From: Aliiroseovarius sp. PrR006
GTDB lineage: Bacteria; Pseudomonadota; Alphaproteobacteria; Rhodobacterales; Rhodobacteraceae
DNA length: 64,000 nt
Assembly: GCF_010500215.1 (NCBI RefSeq)
Contig: NZ_JAAGOY010000004.1
Span: 434,001-498,000 of the forward strand
Reading direction: 5' to 3'
Made by a program: the position numbers and the translations under genes. The notes under the pieces were generated by a model that saw only the letters and a list, made by a program, of their open reading frames with translations, ran no database searches and was not told the DNA's origin. The stretch's first letter is position 1. Every line of letters starts with the position of its first letter. Shown piece by piece: positions 63,079 to 64,000 of this stretch.

Positions 63079-64000
63079 CTAACCCACTGAAATCAAACGG
63101 ATCGCTTCATCCTGTCGCATGAGCCAAAGAAGAACACGCGCGGCGTGCCCCCGCGGCGTGCTTAGATCCGGGTCCTGCTGTAGCAACAGGCGCGCGTCTT
63201 TTTGCGCCACAGCCATCAACCCGGCCTGATGTTCCAAATCCGCGACCCAGAACCGCGGCAGGCCGGATTGCGCGGTGCCCAGAACATCCCCCGCCCCGCG
63301 CATTTCCAGATCAGCCTCAGAAATCACGAAGCCGTCTTCGGTATCACGCATCACCGACAGTCGCTTTTCACCGCCCTCTGTCAAAGGCGCCTGATACATC
63401 AACAAGCAGGTCGACGCCGCTTGCCCGCGCCCCACGCGTCCGCGCAATTGGTGCAGCTGCGCCAAACCGAAATGCTCGGCCCGTTCGATCACCATGATCG
63501 AGGCATTGGGAACGTCCACCCCCACCTCGATCACCGTGGTGGCGACCAGAAGTTTGGTCTTTCCTGCCACGAACTCCGCCATTGCAGCGTCTTTTTCACC
63601 GATAGGCATCTGACCATGCACCATGCCCACAACGCCTTCGCCCAGTTCGGCGCGTAGGTGCTTGAACCGTTCCTCGGCCGCGGTCATGTCCATGACCTCG
63701 CTTTCCTCGACCAAGGGGCAGACCCAATAGCATTGAGCCCCTTCCGCGATGGCCCCGCGAAGCCGTTCCACGACCTCATCCAGCCGTCCGGTGTTGATCA
63801 GCACTGTCTTGATCGGTTTGCGCCCCGGTGGTTTTTCGTCCAGCACCGAGACATCCATGTCGCCATATTGCGCTAGGGCCAAACTGCGCGGGATAGGTGT
63901 GGCGGTCATCACCAACACATCCGAGGCCGCGCCTTTCGCCCCCAACTCCATCCGCTGCGCCACACCAAAGCGGTGCTGTTCGTCCACGACGGCAAGACGA
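63079..64000 (-). CDS. recG: ATP-dependent DNA helicase RecG, 3' part
   Basis: The last 306 or so codons of recG; the 5' part lies beyond the window. Helicase motifs seen are VVDEQHRFGV (DExH-type motif II), MTATPIPRSLAL (III), TTVIEVGVDVPNA (V) and QLRGRVGRGQAAS (VI). A C-terminal region follows with the typical GDVLGTAQSGLPRFWVADLEHQ. RecG remodels replication forks and branched DNA. It is read in the same direction as the small peptide gene downstream. Confidence 0.97.
   Translation of the reverse strand, partial: RLAVVDEQHRFGVAQRMELGAKGAASDVLVMTATPIPRSLALAQYGDMDVSVLDEKPPGRKPIKTVLINTGRLDEVVERLRGAIAEGAQCYWVCPLVEESEVMDMTAAEERFKHLRAELGEGVVGMVHGQMPIGEKDAAMAEFVAGKTKLLVATTVIEVGVDVPNASIMVIERAEHFGLAQLHQLRGRVGRGQAASTCLLMYQAPLTEGGEKRLSVMRDTEDGFVISEADLEMRGAGDVLGTAQSGLPRFWVADLEHQAGLMAVAQKDARLLLQQDPDLSTPRGHAARVLLWLMRQDEAIRLISVG

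Overview
The window reads as a chromosomal segment of a Rhodobacterales (Roseobacter-group) alphaproteobacterium. The evidence is the iscR-cysteine desulfurase-sufBCDS order with an IscR lacking the usual cluster cysteines, ChpT, the phoR-pstSCAB-phoU-phoB order, OlsB/OlsA, DUF3553/DUF6456/DUF6477 proteins, an L21 with a C-terminal extension, and a GTTC-N7-GTTC (alphaproteobacterial LexA type) site. The genus cannot be fixed from the sequence alone. Most of the window is dense housekeeping DNA. No insertion sequence, prophage or CRISPR array was recognised.

Layout: 1-3.7 kb holds the start of a Cys/Met-metabolism PLP enzyme, tRNA-Leu(CAA) and a TRAP transporter (dctP, then dctQM behind an attenuator-like hairpin). 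4.2-9.6 kb has a YqaA-like membrane protein with dsbB, trmJ, a TfoX-domain protein, a ThiE-like protein, an ornithine-lipid operon (DUF3553-olsB-olsA) and chpT. 9.6-15.7 kb carries obgE-proB-proA, three GNAT genes in a row (one with an internal deletion) and rplU-rpmA. 16-21 kb carries a TPR-sulfotransferase, a DUF2059 pair, tRNA-Ser(CGA) and an orphan gene. 21.2-28.7 kb is the complete phosphate regulon module with a three-unit Pho box. 28.9-36.4 kb holds two regulatory-looking genes around a CtrA-like site, a non-pyrrolysine MttB homologue, mgtC, guaA, an ABM monooxygenase and an EamA exporter. 36.6-41.1 kb holds a FadL-like porin, an unknown P-loop ATPase next to metA (acetyl-CoA type by residue 111), ppk2 and a TetR regulator. 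41.2-48.8 kb is the iscR-suf operon with two Yip1-family genes inserted. 49-54.6 kb includes a secreted protein with 25 tandem Gly-Asp-Gly-Pro units, a transglutaminase-like cysteine peptidase, an M32 carboxypeptidase and ctaA. 54.8-64 kb carries gyrA, a small beta-barrel protein, a VOC protein, trmFO, gluQ, hisI, an IscU-like scaffold, an unannotated 40-residue membrane peptide and the 3' part of recG.

How genes act together: PhoR/PhoB, PhoU and PstSCAB form a closed phosphate-sensing circuit that reads the Pho box ahead of pstS. IscR probably represses its own suf operon, and an IscU-like scaffold lies 14 kb away. OlsB and OlsA make a phosphorus-free membrane lipid, which fits physiologically with the pst system. 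ProB/ProA make proline.

The strongest candidate for something undescribed is the 40-codon membrane peptide gene at 62823-62945. It has a good ribosome binding site, a cluster of five GTTC/GAAC half-sites upstream (one pair spaced as a LexA box), a long 3' untranslated stretch and a strong terminator. This resembles SOS-induced small membrane peptides such as SidA or TisB.
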